Positions 63,186 through 64,000 of a stretch of DNA of 64,000 nucleotides are shown here, piece by piece. The notes under the pieces are model-generated. The model did no database searches. It was given only the letters and a program-made list of their open reading frames with translations, and was not told where the DNA came from. The DNA is from an uncultured Flavobacteriaceae bacterium (GTDB lineage: Bacteria; Bacteroidota; Bacteroidia; Flavobacteriales; Flavobacteriaceae): assembly GCA_947493175.1 (NCBI GenBank), contig CANLQD010000009.1, forward strand, positions 62,001 to 126,000. Reading direction: 5' to 3'. Position 1 is the stretch's first letter, and each line of letters begins with the position of its first letter. The position numbers were made by a program, and so were the translations under genes.

Positions 63186-63617
63186 ATGCTTAAATATTTA
63201 ATCGTGAGTACACAAAAACAGCAACTGATTTTAAAAGTGGCCGCCATTTACAATCTCCTTTGGGGAGCTTGGGTGGTACTTTTTCCGAATCAGTTTTTTG
63301 AATGGGTAGGTATGGAACCTTTGAACCATCCGATGGTATGGCAGGGAATGGGTATGGTCATCGGGGTATACGGGCTTGGTTATTGGTGGGCATCTTATGA
63401 CCCGATGCGGCACTGGCCCATTGTAGCGGTGGGGTTTTTAGGAAAGATTTTTGGTCCGCTAGGTTTTATCTTCAACTACTTACAAGACCTAGTTCCTTTT
63501 GAATTTATATATACCTTGATTACCAATGACTTTATCTGGTGGATTCCTTTCTTCCTTATTTTAAGAAAAGTACATACCGAGCAGCAATGGCGACTTACCG
63601 ATGCGACCAATTCTTAA
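63186..63617 (+). CDS. Small four-helix membrane protein, unknown
   Basis: Protein of 143 residues with about four hydrophobic segments (e.g. YNLLWGAWVVLFP, MGMVIGVYGLGYWWAS, IVAVGFLGKIFGPLGFIFNYLQDL, FIWWIPFFLIL). Start ATG 63186; a GTG at 63204 would skip six residues. It is not DoxX by signature, but the next gene is, and the two overlap by 17 bp. Family not recognised. Confidence 0.7.
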   Translation: MLKYLIVSTQKQQLILKVAAIYNLLWGAWVVLFPNQFFEWVGMEPLNHPMVWQGMGMVIGVYGLGYWWASYDPMRHWPIVAVGFLGKIFGPLGFIFNYLQDLVPFEFIYTLITNDFIWWIPFFLILRKVHTEQQWRLTDATNS

Positions 63618-63978
63618 CTACGGCCTAGCCATTTTTTATAGCATTGCAGGACTCAACCACTTTGTGAATCCTAGTTTTTACGATGGTCTGATACCCGGTT
63701 GGTTCCCCTACCCCAATTTTCTGAACTACGCCAGCGGATTTTTTGAGGTATTTTTTGGAATACTGGTGCTATTTACACCCACAAGAAAATGGGCATGTTA
63801 CGGCATTATGGTATTGTTACTACTCTTGGTCCCCTCGCATGTTGCATTTATTCAAGAAGGATCTTGTGTTGAAAATAGCCTGTGCATCGCTCCTTGGATT
63901 TCTTGGGTGCGCTTGGTAATCGTACATCCTATTTTAATCTTTTGGGCTTGGAAAGTAGGGCATCAACCTACGGAATAA
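63601..63978 (+). CDS. DoxX-like small membrane protein
   Basis: Membrane protein of 125 residues with four helices: FYSIAGLNHFVNPSFYDGLIPGWFP is the DoxX-type first helix and loop, and FFEVFFGILVLF, GIMVLLLLLVPSHVAFI and RLVIVHPILIFWAWKVG follow. Roles of DoxX-like proteins vary (quinone or thiosulfate related, stress). It overlaps the previous gene by 17 bp and ends 22 bp before the window edge. Confidence 0.8.
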   Translation: MRPILNYGLAIFYSIAGLNHFVNPSFYDGLIPGWFPYPNFLNYASGFFEVFFGILVLFTPTRKWACYGIMVLLLLLVPSHVAFIQEGSCVENSLCIAPWISWVRLVIVHPILIFWAWKVGHQPTE

Positions 63979-64000
63979 CCCGGTGCAAGTATTCCTTTGG

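Overview
The window is about 42% GC and reads as chromosome of a marine member of the Flavobacteriaceae (Bacteroidota), of the Maribacter/Zobellia/Arenibacter kind. Evidence: a SusC/SusD pair, a type IX secretion-type C-terminal domain, bacillithiol deacetylase BshB1, a fused ResB-CcsA cytochrome c maturation protein, a conserved DUF2520-KdsC-Maf gene string, promoters with the Bacteroidota -7 element TAnnTTTG, and few recognisable Shine-Dalgarno sites. The genus is inference. I see no phage, insertion sequence, CRISPR array or rRNA; the only RNA gene found is one tRNA-His.

Layout. 1-5.4 kb: the end of a carotenoid/retinol-type FAD oxidoreductase (cut by the window edge), a translationally coupled FAH-family enzyme and sulfatase, a Bax-inhibitor-like membrane protein and a secreted SnoaL-like protein. 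5.4-13 kb: a complete trans-4-hydroxy-L-proline catabolic operon on the minus strand (epimerase, D-hydroxyproline dehydrogenase, pyrroline-hydroxycarboxylate deaminase, ketoglutarate semialdehyde dehydrogenase) with an embedded DUF885 peptidase-like lipoprotein and a divergent AraC regulator. 13-25 kb: mutarotase, secreted M28 peptidase, tRNA-His, TPR histidine kinase, BshB1, a Cys/Met-metabolism PLP enzyme, MATE transporter, ROK protein and a fatty-acid-hydroxylase-like protein. 25-32.3 kb: ResB-CcsA, then DUF2520, KdsC, Maf, an unknown lipoprotein and a minimal MscS channel.

32.3-49.4 kb is the most accessory-looking region. It holds a large exported PIG-L deacetylase, an unlisted 33-residue single-helix microprotein, a sodium:solute symporter, a LacI-type regulator, SusC/SusD, a giant VCBS/ASPIC lipoprotein and a DUF5107-TPR protein whose start overlaps the previous stop. 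It has the architecture of a polysaccharide-utilisation-type locus but contains no recognisable glycoside hydrolase or lyase. A perfect 18-bp palindrome lies in front of susC.

49.4-64 kb: a DUF2911 protein, a T9SS cargo protein, a probably light/stress-regulated cluster (SRPBCC, SDR, two photolyase/cryptochrome genes) preceded by a striking inverted repeat at its promoter, a DUF6340 lipoprotein, DUF1801, an M20 amidohydrolase, a dual Fe-S protein, a hexapeptide acetyltransferase with a TolB-like protein, a secreted VOC protein, a pirin behind a palindromic promoter, and two small membrane proteins. GTTTGGA tandem repeats flank the pirin gene.

Functions are assigned by recognising families and motifs by eye; no similarity search was run.
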